In this document: piece by piece, positions 50,056 through 58,355 of the stretch
Position numbering within the stretch: the stretch's first letter is position 1
Layout: each line of letters begins with the position of its first letter
Assembly: GCF_000503215.1 (NCBI RefSeq)
Contig: NZ_KI628539.1
Span: 962,592 to 1,026,591 of the forward strand
Source of the DNA: Pseudomonas canadensis
Lineage (GTDB): Bacteria; Pseudomonadota; Gammaproteobacteria; Pseudomonadales; Pseudomonadaceae
DNA length: 64,000 nt
Direction: 5' to 3'
The notes under the pieces: model-generated
The model's database searches: none
The model's input: the letters and a program-made list of their open reading frames with translations, nothing else
Told to the model about the DNA's origin: nothing
Translations under genes and position numbers: made by a program

Positions 50056-50909
50056 GCAGCCGTCCGTTGATTGCTCCTTGGCGTTTGCGCCTGCGCTTCG
50101 GCTTTCGCAATGGCCGGCTGACGGCTGCGTGGGGCTTGTTGATTCTGCTGGCGTGGCTGGTGCTTGCGCTGTTTGCGCCGTGGATCGCGCCTTATGACCC
50201 GATTGCGCAGAACACGGATTTCAGTTTGCTCGGGCCCAGCATGGCTCATCCATTTGGTACGGATAACTACGGAAGGGACATCCTTTCGAGGGTGATCTGG
50301 GGGGCGCGCATTGACCTGCAACTGGCCATCGTCGGGGTGATCTTCCCATTCATGATCGGCACGTTTATCGGTGCCGTCTCGGGCTACATTGGCGGTCGTT
50401 TCGACAGTGTCTGCATGCGCGTGATCGATGTGATCCTGGCATTCCCGTTCCTGGTGTTGATGCTGGCGATCATGGCCATCCTCGGGCCGGGCCTGAAGAG
50501 CTTCTACATCGCCATGGCGCTGGTGGGCTGGGTGTCATATGCGCGGCTGATCCGCTCGCAGATCCTGGTGCTCAAGGAAAGCGACTTTGCGTTGGCCGCC
50601 AAGAGCCTGGGCTTTGGCCATGGGCGGATTCTGTTCCGGCACCTGCTGCCCAATGCGATGTTCGGCTCCATCGTGTTTTCCATGTCGGACGCGGTGTTGG
50701 TGCTGCTCAATGGCGCCGCCGTGAGTTACCTGGGCCTGGGCGTGCAACCGCCGACCGCCGAGTGGGGCACGATGGTGGCCGAAGGGCAGGCCTTCATTAC
50801 CACCGCTTGGTGGATCTGCACCTTTCCGGGCCTGGCCATCGTGACCTTGGCCATGGGTTTCAGCCTGCTCGCTGATGGCGTGGCGCAAGTGTTGGGGGAT
50901 CGCTCATGA
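50052..50909 (+). CDS. Peptide/amide ABC importer permease 2 (DppC/OppC type)
   Basis: 285-residue permease with six predicted segments. The N-terminal part has AWGLLILLAWLVLALFAPWI and the typical FGTDNYGRDILSRVIWGARI. The EAA loop is AAKSLGFGHGRILFRHLLPN near residue 180. The C-terminal region GLGVQPPTAEWGTMVAEGQ is a hallmark of DppC-type proteins. It overlaps both neighbouring genes by 4 bp, so all importer genes are translationally coupled. Confidence 0.92.
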   Translation: MSSRPLIAPWRLRLRFGFRNGRLTAAWGLLILLAWLVLALFAPWIAPYDPIAQNTDFSLLGPSMAHPFGTDNYGRDILSRVIWGARIDLQLAIVGVIFPFMIGTFIGAVSGYIGGRFDSVCMRVIDVILAFPFLVLMLAIMAILGPGLKSFYIAMALVGWVSYARLIRSQILVLKESDFALAAKSLGFGHGRILFRHLLPNAMFGSIVFSMSDAVLVLLNGAAVSYLGLGVQPPTAEWGTMVAEGQAFITTAWWICTFPGLAIVTLAMGFSLLADGVAQVLGDRS

Positions 50910-51862
50910 GCCTGTTGCAAGTGCGCGACCTCAGTGTGATCGCCAACAACACCGGGCGTGATGTGACCCTGGTCGATCGCGTGTCCTTCGATTTGGCCGA
51001 AGGCGAAATCCTCGGCCTGGTCGGTGAAAGCGGCTCGGGCAAGACCATGGCCTGTCGCGGCCTGATGCGTTTATTGCCTTCCCCCAATTTGCGGGTTCAC
51101 GGCGGTGCCGTAAGGCTGGCTGGCCAGGATCTTTTGTCACTGGATGACGCCGGTATGCGTGCCGTGCGCGGCGGTCAGTTAGGCATGATCTTCCAGAACC
51201 CCAGCAGCCACCTCGACCCATTGATGCGCGTCGGTGAACAGATTGCTGAGGGTATTCGCCTGCACCAAGGCGCCTCGAAAAAAGACGCGCGGCTGCAAGC
51301 CATCGACGTGCTGCGCCAAGTGGGCATCCCTGATCCCCAGGCCCGAGTCGACAATTACCCTCACGAGTTTTCCGGCGGCATGCGCCAGCGCGCGATGATC
51401 GCCGTCGCCCTGGGCTGCAACCCGAAAGTGCTGATCGCCGACGAACCCACCACCGCCCTGGATGTGACGGTGCAGGCGCAGATCCTGCGGCTGTTGCTGG
51501 AATTGCGCGACCAGCGGGGTCTGTCGATCATCATGATTACCCACGACCTCGGCGTGGTCGCGCAAACCTGCGACGCCATCGCCGTGATGTACGCCGGGCG
51601 CCTGTGTGAGCACGGCAGCAAATATGAGCTGCTAGCCCACCCGCAACATCCCTACACCGCTGGCCTGATCGACTGCCAGCCCGCCCACAGCAGTGGCCAC
51701 GCCTTGCTGCGCACGATTCCCGGACAACCGCCGTTGCTGGACGCATTGCCTGCCGGTTGCCGGTTCAACCCGCGTTGCCCGCAGGTAGGCGCCTTGTGCA
51801 CCGAGGTGCTGCCGGAAGGCGCGCGAGTCGCCTGTCATTACCCGTTGGGAGTGCACCCATGA
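50906..51862 (+). CDS. Peptide/amide ABC importer ATPase 1 (DppD/OppD type)
   Basis: 318-residue ATPase. Walker A GESGSGKT is at residues 40-47, the Q loop in MIFQNPSSHLDP, the signature EFSGGMRQRAMIAVALG near 155 and Walker B VLIADEPTTALDVT near 175, followed by ITHDLGV. The C-terminal oligopeptide extension with CRFNPRCPQVGALC, which may bind an Fe-S cluster or stabilise the fold, is present. It couples to the permeases with the second ATPase. It overlaps the neighbours by 4 bp at each end. Confidence 0.93.
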   Translation: MSLLQVRDLSVIANNTGRDVTLVDRVSFDLAEGEILGLVGESGSGKTMACRGLMRLLPSPNLRVHGGAVRLAGQDLLSLDDAGMRAVRGGQLGMIFQNPSSHLDPLMRVGEQIAEGIRLHQGASKKDARLQAIDVLRQVGIPDPQARVDNYPHEFSGGMRQRAMIAVALGCNPKVLIADEPTTALDVTVQAQILRLLLELRDQRGLSIIMITHDLGVVAQTCDAIAVMYAGRLCEHGSKYELLAHPQHPYTAGLIDCQPAHSSGHALLRTIPGQPPLLDALPAGCRFNPRCPQVGALCTEVLPEGARVACHYPLGVHP

Positions 51863-52830
51863 GTCTGTTGCAGATCAAGGACCTTGAGGTGAAGTTTGCC
51901 GCGTCCGGCACGGGTTTGTTCGGCTTGAACAAACAGTGGGTCAGGGCGGTGAACGGTGTGTCGCTGAACCTGGCGGCGGGTGAAACCCTGGGGTTGGTGG
52001 GCGAGTCCGGTAGCGGTAAAAGCACCTTGGGCCGCGCCATTTTGCACCTCAACCCGATCAGCGCCGGGCAGGTGTTGTTTGATGGCATCGACATGGCCCA
52101 TGGCAGCACCATCGACATCACCCGCCTGCGCCATGAAACCGCAATGATCTTCCAGGACCCGTATGCCGCGCTGAACCCTCGCCACACTATCGGCGAAACC
52201 ATTGCCGAAGTATTGCGGGTGCAGCGCAAGGTCACGCCGGAGCAGATCCCCGCGCGGGTGAATGAACTGCTCGACCTGGTCGGCCTGCGCCCCGAACTGG
52301 CCAGCCGCAAACCCGGCTCCCTCAGCGGCGGCCAGTGCCAGCGCGTTGGCATCGCCCGAGCGCTGGCGGTGGAGCCTCGGCTGATCATCGCCGATGAGTG
52401 TGTGGCGGCGCTGGACGTGTCGATCCAGGGCCAGATCATCAACCTGTTGCTGGAACTGCAACAGCGCATGAACCTGGCGATCCTGTTCATCGCCCATGAC
52501 CTGGCCATCGTGCGCCGCCTGTGTGACCGTGTGGCGGTGATGTACCTGGGCAAGATCGTCGAGGAAGGCCCGGTAGAAGCGGTCTTTACGGCGCCACGTC
52601 ACCCGTACACGGCGGCGTTGATCCAGGCGATTCCCGAGATCGATCCCCATCGGCCATTGCCTACCGAACCCTTGCCGGGTGAACCACCGAGCCCGCTGAA
52701 TTTGCCTACAGGCTGTGCCTTTCACCCGCGTTGCCGGCATGCCCGAGCCTTGTGTTCCGTGGTGTTGCCGCCGACGCATTTCCTGCACGAGCATCGGTAC
52801 AGTTGCGTGCTTGAAGAACCTTTGCTTTGA
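51859..52830 (+). CDS. Peptide/amide ABC importer ATPase 2 (DppF/OppF type)
   Basis: 323-residue ATPase. Walker A GESGSGKSTLGRA lies near residue 54, the Q loop in MIFQDPYAALNPRHTIGE, the signature SLSGGQCQRVGIARAL near 156 and Walker B LIIADECVAALDVS near 175. The Walker B region has Cys-Val in place of the more usual Pro-Val/Thr after Glu. The C-terminal extension has CAFHPRCRHARALC. The start at 51859 overlaps the preceding stop (ATGA); an open reading further upstream is a shadow. It pairs with ATPase 1 as in the Dpp and Opp systems. Confidence 0.92.
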   Translation: MSLLQIKDLEVKFAASGTGLFGLNKQWVRAVNGVSLNLAAGETLGLVGESGSGKSTLGRAILHLNPISAGQVLFDGIDMAHGSTIDITRLRHETAMIFQDPYAALNPRHTIGETIAEVLRVQRKVTPEQIPARVNELLDLVGLRPELASRKPGSLSGGQCQRVGIARALAVEPRLIIADECVAALDVSIQGQIINLLLELQQRMNLAILFIAHDLAIVRRLCDRVAVMYLGKIVEEGPVEAVFTAPRHPYTAALIQAIPEIDPHRPLPTEPLPGEPPSPLNLPTGCAFHPRCRHARALCSVVLPPTHFLHEHRYSCVLEEPLL

Positions 52831-52865
52831 CCCTTCCCTGCCATTCATGAACAAGGAGTTATGAC

Positions 52866-54380
52866 ATGCAATCGCGCCACTTGAAGTTGCTCGCCGCCGC
52901 CACATTGACCGCATGGTCCCTCACTGCCGGGTTGGCACACGCCGCCGGCGTCCTGACCATCGGCTGCCGTGAAGACAGCACCACGTTCGACCCGATCAAA
53001 AGCGCGCAAAACCGCGACACTTGGGTATTCGCCAACGTCTACGACACCCTGGTACGTGTCGACAACCTGGGCACCAAGATGGAGCCGGGCCTGGCCGAAA
53101 GCTGGGACATTTCCAAGGATGGCCTGACCTACACCTTCAAACTGCGTGATGCGAAGTTCTCTGATGGCTCGGCGATCACCGCTGACGATGCCGCGTTCAG
53201 CCTGTTGCGCATCCGCGACAACAAGGCTTCGCTGTGGGCTGATCCGTTCAACCTGATCAACACGGCCAAGGCGTCGGACCCGAAAACCCTGGTGGTCACG
53301 CTGAAGACCCCGGCGGTAGCCTTCCTCTCGCAGTTGGCGTCGCCGACGGTGTCGATCCTGTCGGAAAAAGCCATGACCAAAATGGGCGAAGACGCCTACT
53401 CGGAAAATCCGGTGACTTCCGGCGCGTTTACCGTGGACGAGTGGCGCAAGGGTGATCGGGTGATTCTGAAGAAGAACCCGAACTTCTGGCAGGCCAAGAA
53501 CGTGAGCCTGGATGGCGTGGAGTGGGTCTCCGTGACCGACGACAACACGCGCATGCGCATGGTGCAGAACAATGAGCTGGACACGGCGATCTTCGTACCC
53601 TTCTCGCGGGTTGAAGAGCTGAAGAAAGACAAGAACGTGGTGATCCACGCCGACCCCTCCACCCGTGAAGATCACCTGCTGATCAACCACGATCACGGTC
53701 TGCTGGCCAAGCCGGAAGTGCGTCAGGCGCTGGACATGGCCATCGACAAACAATCGCTGGTGAAGACCGCCACTTACGGTCAAGGCACCGTGGCTTATTC
53801 CTACATTCCAAAGGGCTCGTTGTACCACTACGCCAACAACCTGCAACGTCCGTATGACCCGACCGCTGCGAAGAAGCTGCTGGAACAGGCCGGTGCCAAG
53901 GACTTGAAGCTCAACTACGTGGTCAACGCCGGCAACGAAGCCGACGAGCAGATTGCGGTGATCATCAAGGACCAATTGGCCAAGGTCGGCGTGACCGCCA
54001 ACCTGCAAAAGGTCGACCCGACCCAGAGCTGGCAGATGCTGGTGGACGGTGAGTACGATATTTCGGTGATGTACTGGACCAACGACATCCTCGACCCGGA
54101 CCAGAAGACCACCTTCGTGCTGGGCCATGACACCAACCAGAACTACATGACCCGTTACAAGAACGACAAGGTCAAGGCATTGGTGGCGCAAGCGCGCATC
54201 GAGGCGGACCCGGTCAAGCGTGAGCAGATGTATGTGGAACTGCAGAAGCTGGCGAAACAGGACGTAAACTGGATCGACTTGTACTACAGCCCGTACATCA
54301 ACATCTCACGCAAGAACGTGAGCAACTTCCTGCAAAACCCGCTGGGCCGTTTCACCCTCGAAGAAGTGGTGAAAAACTAA
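52866..54380 (+). CDS. Extracellular solute-binding protein family 5 of the importer
   Basis: 504-residue periplasmic binding protein. The signal runs to LTAGLAHA and the mature protein starts AGVLTIGCREDSTTFDP. Family 5 markers include TWVFANVYDTLVRVDN, LTYTFKLRDAKFSDGSAITA and the C-terminal DVNWIDLYYSPYINI. It is last in the operon, 35 bp after ATPase 2, with GGAG (AACAAGGAGTT) upstream. It sets the specificity of the importer. In the PipR system I recall, the importer delivers an ethanolamine-derived plant compound; whether this one binds the same compound is an inference. Confidence 0.92.
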   Translation: MQSRHLKLLAAATLTAWSLTAGLAHAAGVLTIGCREDSTTFDPIKSAQNRDTWVFANVYDTLVRVDNLGTKMEPGLAESWDISKDGLTYTFKLRDAKFSDGSAITADDAAFSLLRIRDNKASLWADPFNLINTAKASDPKTLVVTLKTPAVAFLSQLASPTVSILSEKAMTKMGEDAYSENPVTSGAFTVDEWRKGDRVILKKNPNFWQAKNVSLDGVEWVSVTDDNTRMRMVQNNELDTAIFVPFSRVEELKKDKNVVIHADPSTREDHLLINHDHGLLAKPEVRQALDMAIDKQSLVKTATYGQGTVAYSYIPKGSLYHYANNLQRPYDPTAAKKLLEQAGAKDLKLNYVVNAGNEADEQIAVIIKDQLAKVGVTANLQKVDPTQSWQMLVDGEYDISVMYWTNDILDPDQKTTFVLGHDTNQNYMTRYKNDKVKALVAQARIEADPVKREQMYVELQKLAKQDVNWIDLYYSPYINISRKNVSNFLQNPLGRFTLEEVVKN

Positions 54381-54409
54381 CCCTGCGCACCTGATGTGGG
54401 ACGAGACCT

Positions 54410-54541
54410 GTGGTGAGCGGGCTTGCCCCGCGTTGGGCTGCGAAGCGGCCCCATAGAGTCACCGCGATCTAACAGAAAGACCGCGGTGTCAGATTTTAGG
54501 GCCGCTTCGCAGCCCAGCGCGGGGCAAGCCCGCTCACCACA
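54410..54541. repeat. Long inverted repeat with 43-bp arms
   Basis: Arms at 54410-54452 and 54499-54541 are complementary with one mismatch (TGTGGTGAGCGGGCTTGCCC and onward). A further inner pair is CACCGCG and CGCGGTG. It is a different and longer class than the other REP doublets, lying between the convergent binding-protein and yciK genes. It may also end transcription of the importer operon. Confidence 0.8.
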
Positions 54542-54579
54542 AAAGCCCGCTTCCACAGTGGCTTCGCGGTGTTCAGGGC

Positions 54580-55320
54580 CTATTGCGCGTCGAACGCCTG
54601 GCCGTTGATGCCGGTACTGTCCGGCCCCATCAGGTACAGGTACACCGGCATGATCTCTTCCGGAGCAGGCCGCTCCATCGGGTTTTCCCCGGGATACGCC
54701 TGGGCGCGCATGCTGGTGCGCGTGCCACCTGGATTGATGCTGTTGGAGCGAACCGCTGCCACATCCTCAAGCTCATCGGCCAAGGTTTGCATCAAGCCTT
54801 CGGTCGCAAACTTCGACACGCCATAAGCGCCCCAGTAAGCCCGACCCTTGCGCCCGACACTGCTGGAGGTGAACACCACCGACGCATCCTGGGACAATTT
54901 GAGCAGCGGCAACAGCGTGCTGGTCAACATGAACATCGCGTTGACGTTCACGTGCATCACCCGCATGAAATTGTCACCGGACAACTGCTCGATCGGCGTG
55001 CGTGGGCCGATGATCGAGGCGTTGTGCAGCAGGCCGTCGAGGTGGCCGAATTCCTTTTCGATCATCGCGGCCAGCTCATCGTATTGATGGGGCAGGGCGG
55101 TCTCCAGGTTGAACGGAATCACCACCGGTTGCGGCTGGCCGGCTGCTTCGATTTCGTCATACACCTGGGCCAGGTTGGCTTCGGTCTTGCCCAGCAACAG
55201 CACGGTGGCGCCATGGGCGGCGTAGGTTTTCGCCGCCGCCGCGCCAATCCCGCGACCGGCGCCGGTCACCAGGATCACCCGGCCTTTGAGCAGTTCTGGA
55301 CGTGCGGAGTAATCAAACAT
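54580..55320 (-). CDS. yciK: YciK-type short-chain dehydrogenase/reductase
   Basis: 246-residue SDR. The NAD(P) motif VTGAGRGIGAAAAKTYA lies near residue 17, LLHNASIIGPRTPIEQL near 95, and the catalytic Ser-Tyr-Lys in FTSSSVGRKG and YWGAYGVSKFATEG near 150-170. It resembles YciK of E. coli, whose substrate is unknown. The start at 55320 (MFDYSARPELL) is usual; two codons further upstream another ATG is possible. It belongs to the conserved yciK-mupP-ubiG block, as in PA3173 to PA3171. Confidence 0.9.
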   Translation of the reverse strand: MFDYSARPELLKGRVILVTGAGRGIGAAAAKTYAAHGATVLLLGKTEANLAQVYDEIEAAGQPQPVVIPFNLETALPHQYDELAAMIEKEFGHLDGLLHNASIIGPRTPIEQLSGDNFMRVMHVNVNAMFMLTSTLLPLLKLSQDASVVFTSSSVGRKGRAYWGAYGVSKFATEGLMQTLADELEDVAAVRSNSINPGGTRTSMRAQAYPGENPMERPAPEEIMPVYLYLMGPDSTGINGQAFDAQ

Positions 55321-55361
55321 AAACAACCTCGACAGAATTCACAGAAAATCCAAGCACCCCT

Positions 55362-55461
55362 TGTAGGAGCGAGCTCGCTCGCGAAAAACGTCAACGATAA
55401 CGCGGGGTATCTGGATCAACGCGGCGATCTCGGGTTCTTCGCGAGCAAGCTCGCTCCTACA
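55362..55461. repeat. REP doublet, GCGAGCAAGCTCGC class
   Basis: Arms TGTAGGAGCGAGCTCGCTCG... (55362-55385) and TTCGCGAGCAAGCTCGCTCC... (55438-55461) are inverted with one mismatch, 52 bp apart. It lies inside the yciK-mupP gap on a shared strand, so it may modulate the downstream message. Confidence 0.8.
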
Positions 55462-55476
55462 GAGGGGAGCGAACCA

Positions 55477-56148
55477 TCAGCAACTGCACAGTGCGTTATC
55501 CAGCACCTTGCGCAGTTCCAGCGGGTGATCCACCACCACATCGGCGCCCCAATGGCGCGGATTGTCGTCCGGGTGGATGTAGCCGTAGGTGACCGCTGCA
55601 GTGCGCGTGCCGGCGTCGCGGCCGGACTCGATATCGCGCAGGTCGTCGCCCACGAACAGCACGCTGGCCGGGTCCAGGTCGAGCATCTTGCACGCCAGGA
55701 TCATCGGCTCCGGGTCCGGCTTGCTGTTCTTCACATGATCGGGGCAGATCAGCAGCGCCGAGCGCTCGGCCAGGCCCAGTTGCTGCATGATCGGTTCGGC
55801 AAAGCGCAGTGGCTTGTTGGTGACCACGCCCCAGACCAGCTTGGACTTCTCGATGTCCTCCAGCAGCTCGGCCATGCCGTCGAACAGTTTGCTGTGGACC
55901 GCGCACCCTTTGAGGTAGCGCTCGAGAAACTCTTGGCGCAGCTCCTCGAAGCCTGGGGATTCCGGGTCCATGGAAAAGGTCACGGCCACCATCGCCTTCG
56001 CACCGCCGGAAATTTCATCGCGGATGTGCTGGGGGTTGATCGGCCCCAGGCCGCGGTCGGCGCGCATGGCCTGGCAGATGGCGATAAAGTCTGGAGCGGT
56101 ATCCAGCAGGGTACCGTCCATGTCGAAGAGAACCGCTCGCAACTTCAC
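55477..56148 (-). CDS. mupP: N-acetylmuramic acid 6-phosphate phosphatase MupP
   Basis: 223-residue HAD phosphatase. Motif I is VLFDMDGTLLDTAPDF at residues 6-21, with both Asp residues; motif II Thr lies in VWGVVTNKPL, motif III Lys in VKNSKPDPEPM and motif IV in VLFVGDDLRDIES. In Pseudomonas MupP acts in the cell-wall recycling route that feeds UDP-MurNAc and contributes to fosfomycin resistance. Earlier annotations call it phosphoglycolate phosphatase. It lies 4 bp after ubiG and probably shares its transcript. It matches PA3172. Confidence 0.92.
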   Translation of the reverse strand: MKLRAVLFDMDGTLLDTAPDFIAICQAMRADRGLGPINPQHIRDEISGGAKAMVAVTFSMDPESPGFEELRQEFLERYLKGCAVHSKLFDGMAELLEDIEKSKLVWGVVTNKPLRFAEPIMQQLGLAERSALLICPDHVKNSKPDPEPMILACKMLDLDPASVLFVGDDLRDIESGRDAGTRTAAVTYGYIHPDDNPRHWGADVVVDHPLELRKVLDNALCSC

Positions 56149-56152
56149 AGGC

Positions 56153-56851
56153 TCACTCCTCGCGCAGGGTTTGGATCATGTAGTTGACGTCAACGTCGTT
56201 GGCCAGCTTGTAGTGCTTGGTCAGCGGGTTGTAGGTCAGGCCGATGATGTCCTTGACGGTCAGCCCGGCCTGGCGGCTCCACGCGCCCAGCTCGGACGGG
56301 CGGATGAATTTCTTGAAGTCATGGGTGCCGCGCGGCAGCAGCTTCATGATGTATTCGGCGCCGATGATCGCGAACAGGTAGGCCTTGGGGTTGCGGTTGA
56401 TGGTGGAGAAGAACACTTGGCCGCCGGGCTTGACCATGCGGAAGCACGCGCGGATCACCGAGGACGGGTCCGGTACGTGTTCGAGCATTTCCAGGCAGGT
56501 GACCACGTCAAACTGCTCGGGCATTTCTTCGGCCAGGGCTTCGGCGGTGATCTGGCGGTATTCCACGCTCACGCCGGATTCCAGTTGATGCAGTTGGGCC
56601 ACGGCCAAGGGCGCTTCGCCCATGTCGATGCCCATCACGGTCGCGCCGCGCTGGGCCATGGCTTCGCTGAGGATGCCGCCGCCGCAACCCACGTCCAACA
56701 CCTTCTTGCCGGCCAGGTTGACGCGCTCGTCAATCCAGTTGACCCGCAGCGGGTTGATATCGTGCAGCGGCTTGAATTCGCTCTCGCGGTCCCACCAGCG
56801 GTGGGCCAGGGCTTCAAACTTGGCGATTTCGGCGTGGTCGACGTTGCTCAT
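56153..56851 (-). CDS. ubiG: Ubiquinone biosynthesis O-methyltransferase UbiG
   Basis: 232-residue SAM methyltransferase that catalyses both O-methylations of ubiquinone synthesis. The SAM motif VLDVGCGGGILSEAMAQRGA lies near residue 50, VTCLEMLEHVPDP near 115 and FFSTINRNPKAYL near 150. The N-terminal ALAHRWWDRESEFKPLHDIN is typical of UbiG, as is the membrane-associating LPRGTHDFKKFIRPSE. Complete in length. It starts the mupP-containing operon on the minus strand. Confidence 0.95.
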   Translation of the reverse strand: MSNVDHAEIAKFEALAHRWWDRESEFKPLHDINPLRVNWIDERVNLAGKKVLDVGCGGGILSEAMAQRGATVMGIDMGEAPLAVAQLHQLESGVSVEYRQITAEALAEEMPEQFDVVTCLEMLEHVPDPSSVIRACFRMVKPGGQVFFSTINRNPKAYLFAIIGAEYIMKLLPRGTHDFKKFIRPSELGAWSRQAGLTVKDIIGLTYNPLTKHYKLANDVDVNYMIQTLREE

Positions 56852-56915
56852 GGTGAATCCTCTAAACCTGATAAATCGTTTGGTCAGTCCTGAACCCAGG
56901 GGTTCAAAACCTTCG

Positions 56916-58247
56916 TTATTCGTTGTGCCCGCTGATGCGTTGGCCCCAGGCGATGGCCGTGGCGGTCAACTGTTGTTCATCCATGCGGGTCAATTGCCGG
57001 TCGTCGAGCAACTGCTTGCCGGCGACCCAAAGGTGTTTCACACAATCGCGTCCGGTGGCATATATAAGCTGCGAGACCGGATCGTAGATCGGTTGTTGCG
57101 CCAGCCCCGACAGATCGAAGGCGACGATATCCGCCGCCTTGCCGACCTCCAGCGAGCCGATCTCGCTTTCCAGGCCCATGGCCCGTGCACCGTTGAGGGT
57201 GGCCATGCGCAGGGCGCGATGGGCATCCAGCGCGGTGGCCGAACCGGCGACAGCCTTGGCCAGCATCGCTGCGGTGCGGGTTTCGCCCAGCAGATCGAGG
57301 TCATTGTTGCTGGCGGCGCCATCGGTGCCGATGGCCACGTTCACGCCAGCCTGCCACAGCCGCTCCACCGGGCAAAAGCCGCTGGCCAGTTTCAGGTTGG
57401 ATTCCGGGCAGTGAATGATGCTGGTGTTGCTTTCTACCAGCAAAGCCAGATCATCCTCGCTGATTTGGGTCATATGAACGGCCTGGAAGCGCGGGCCCAA
57501 GAGCCCGAGGCGACCCAGGCGCGCTAATGGCCGTTCGCCAGTCTGCTCGACCGCTTGCTGTACTTCAAAGGCGGTTTCGTGAACATGCATGTGGATCGCG
57601 GCGTCCAGCTCTTCGGCGATCACGCGGATTTTCTCCAGGTTGTCATCGCACACGGTGTAGGGCGCGTGGGGGCCGAAGGTAATCTTGATGCGCGGGTGGT
57701 GCTTAAGGTCGCCGAATAGCTCGACGCCCTGGCGAATCGCCTCGTCGGGCGTGCTGGCGCCGGGGATCGGAAAGTCTAGGATCGGGATCGCAATCTGCGC
57801 GCGCATGCCACTGTTGTGCACGCAGTCACTGGCGACCTTGGGGTAGAAATACATGTCGGAGAAGCAGGTGATGCCGCCCTTGAGCTGTTCGGCGATGGCA
57901 AGGTCGGTGCCGTCGCGTACGAAGGCTTCGTCGACCCACTTGGCCTCGGCGGGCCAGATATGTTTTTCCAGCCAGGTCATCAGCGGCAGGTCGTCGGCCA
58001 GGCCCCGGAACAGGCTCATTGCCGCGTGCCCGTGGGCGTTGATCAGGCCGGGGCTGAGCAGCATGCCGGGCAGTTCGCGCACTTCGTTGGCTGAAAGCTT
58101 CAGCGCTGCGGCCCGTGGGCCGATAAACGCAATGCGCCCGTCGCGGATGCCCAGACCGTGCTCCTTGAGCACCACGCCAGCGGGTTCGACCGGTACCAGC
58201 CAGGTTGGCAGCAACAATAAGTCGAGCGGGGCGGCAGTGGCAGTCAT
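56916..58247 (-). CDS. mtaD: 5-methylthioadenosine/S-adenosylhomocysteine deaminase-type amidohydrolase
   Basis: 443-residue metal-dependent deaminase (TRZ/ATZ family). Metal ligands are in LINAHGHAAMSLFRG near residue 70, FGPHAPYTV near 190, HVHETAFE near 220 and IGTDGAASNNDLDL near 300. In P. aeruginosa the gene in this position (PA3170) encodes a 5-methylthioadenosine deaminase that makes methylthioinosine, part of a Pseudomonas-specific salvage route. It is divergent from mtnA, the isomerase two steps later in that route, which supports this role. Older names include trzA. Confidence 0.88.
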   Translation of the reverse strand: MTATAAPLDLLLLPTWLVPVEPAGVVLKEHGLGIRDGRIAFIGPRAAALKLSANEVRELPGMLLSPGLINAHGHAAMSLFRGLADDLPLMTWLEKHIWPAEAKWVDEAFVRDGTDLAIAEQLKGGITCFSDMYFYPKVASDCVHNSGMRAQIAIPILDFPIPGASTPDEAIRQGVELFGDLKHHPRIKITFGPHAPYTVCDDNLEKIRVIAEELDAAIHMHVHETAFEVQQAVEQTGERPLARLGRLGLLGPRFQAVHMTQISEDDLALLVESNTSIIHCPESNLKLASGFCPVERLWQAGVNVAIGTDGAASNNDLDLLGETRTAAMLAKAVAGSATALDAHRALRMATLNGARAMGLESEIGSLEVGKAADIVAFDLSGLAQQPIYDPVSQLIYATGRDCVKHLWVAGKQLLDDRQLTRMDEQQLTATAIAWGQRISGHNE

Positions 58248-58355
58248 CGCAGGCTTCTTCCCAGGCAGCTATAAAAGAAGGGCGAAGTATACCCGAGCGT
58301 CCTGGCTGGCGGATCGCTATAATCGGCGGCTTTGTTTATGAGTGCGGAGTAAGGG

